From JAFGPJ01 sp964439135 (lineage in GTDB: Bacteria; Planctomycetota; Phycisphaerae; Sedimentisphaerales; Anaerobacaceae), in NCBI GenBank assembly GCA_964439135.1, contig CAYTNN010000020.1:1-32334 (forward strand): 32,334 nt of DNA, written 5' to 3'. The first letter of the stretch is position 1; every line of letters starts with the position of its first letter. Of this stretch, positions 32,051-32,334 are shown in pieces. A model generated the notes under the pieces. It was not told the origin of the DNA and searched no databases. It saw only the letters and a program-made list of their open reading frames with translations. The translations under genes were made by a program, and so were the position numbers.

Positions 32051-32334
32051 TTACTCTTCAGCAGCTTCTCTCGGCTGGTACAGCCGGATGTCGTCAATAA
32101 ACATCTTACCCGAACCGCCGGGTACCGTCATGTTACCCTGGGTTCCCAGGCCGATCGCTATCCTGTCAACGTTGGTCAGGACTATGCCCTGATCGGCAAA
32201 AGCCTGAAGCGGGATGACCCACTCGGTCCAGGTGTCGACTTGTGCCGCGGCCGGATCATCATGGATTACCACCGCTGGCGTGCCGGCACTGTTGGACACG
32301 GCCACATAAAGCGGCTCAGCATCATTGCTGGTTA
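32051..32334 (-). CDS. Carbohydrate-binding-like domain protein, C-terminal part only
   Basis: The frame is open from the right window edge to the stop at 32051, 94 residues. It reads EPLYVAVSNSAGTPAVVI, then WTEWVIPLQAFADQGIVL, NVDRIAIGLGTQG and finally GGSGKMFIDDIRLYQPR, a beta-sandwich ending typical of large Planctomycetota surface proteins with LamG- or discoidin-like modules that bind glycans. The 5' part, including any signal peptide and main domain, lies outside the window. A strong terminator follows it. Confidence 0.8.
   Translation of the reverse strand, partial: TSNDAEPLYVAVSNSAGTPAVVIHDDPAAAQVDTWTEWVIPLQAFADQGIVLTNVDRIAIGLGTQGNMTVPGGSGKMFIDDIRLYQPREAAEE

Noticed and set aside
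1..32334. CRISPR array, tRNA, rRNA, integrase or insertion sequence
   Set aside because: Reading both strands I found no regularly spaced repeats, no clover-leaf with a TTC-arm and acceptor pairing, and no recombinase or transposase motifs.

Overview
The window reads as a scaffold from an uncultured Planctomycetota, most likely class Phycisphaerae (Sedimentisphaerales-like). The basis is a Minf_1886/Plancto_Ver-type small protein at 15158-15520, a GH123-like (DUF4091) glycosidase, a GH27 lipoprotein with an NPCBM domain, a ThuA fusion, and many ECF sigma factors and secreted proteins. This is an inference from gene content; no rRNA or tRNA gene was found. There are two runs of exactly 100 N (5246-5345 and 17409-17508). 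The second is flanked by an identical 55-nt sequence and is almost certainly a scaffolding artefact inside one intact gene.

Layout. Bases 1-751 hold no convincing gene, but end with a near-consensus promoter and structured leader for clpC (752-3253, +). A minus-strand pair follows: a coiled-coil C4 zinc-ribbon protein (5204-4467) and an unusual RNase HI-PurN fusion (4372-3311). After gap 1 comes a plus-strand run: an M20 peptidase lacking its N-terminus, an AhpD-like protein, a PhzF-family isomerase, a cupin and a short QueG-like Fe-S protein. On the minus strand sit a DUF6057-like membrane protein and a beta-propeller lipoprotein with a CxxCH haem-type motif (12390-8774). Then, on the plus strand, come a DapF homologue lacking both catalytic cysteines, an unknown AT-rich gene and a GNAT acetyltransferase; the Minf_1886 protein is on the minus strand; the GH123-like enzyme and a small membrane protein are on the plus strand.

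From 18578 to 27135 two sigma-factor loci converge on a strong hairpin at 20673-20699. The plus-strand locus is an ECF-type sigma factor coupled to two membrane proteins. The minus-strand locus is an ECF sigma factor (27135-26542), an anti-sigma factor whose exported part is a DUF4139-type domain (26530-24716), and three secreted DUF4139-type proteins (24688-20721). The sensor half of the anti-sigma factor is thus a paralogue of the products of its own operon. This is the most interesting system in the window and suggests an envelope-sensing circuit with product mimicry.

The right end (27265-32334, minus strand) looks like a carbohydrate-use region: an exported isochorismatase-ThuA fusion, a GH27 lipoprotein, an SDR dehydrogenase, a strong terminator, and the C-terminus of a carbohydrate-binding-like protein running off the edge.
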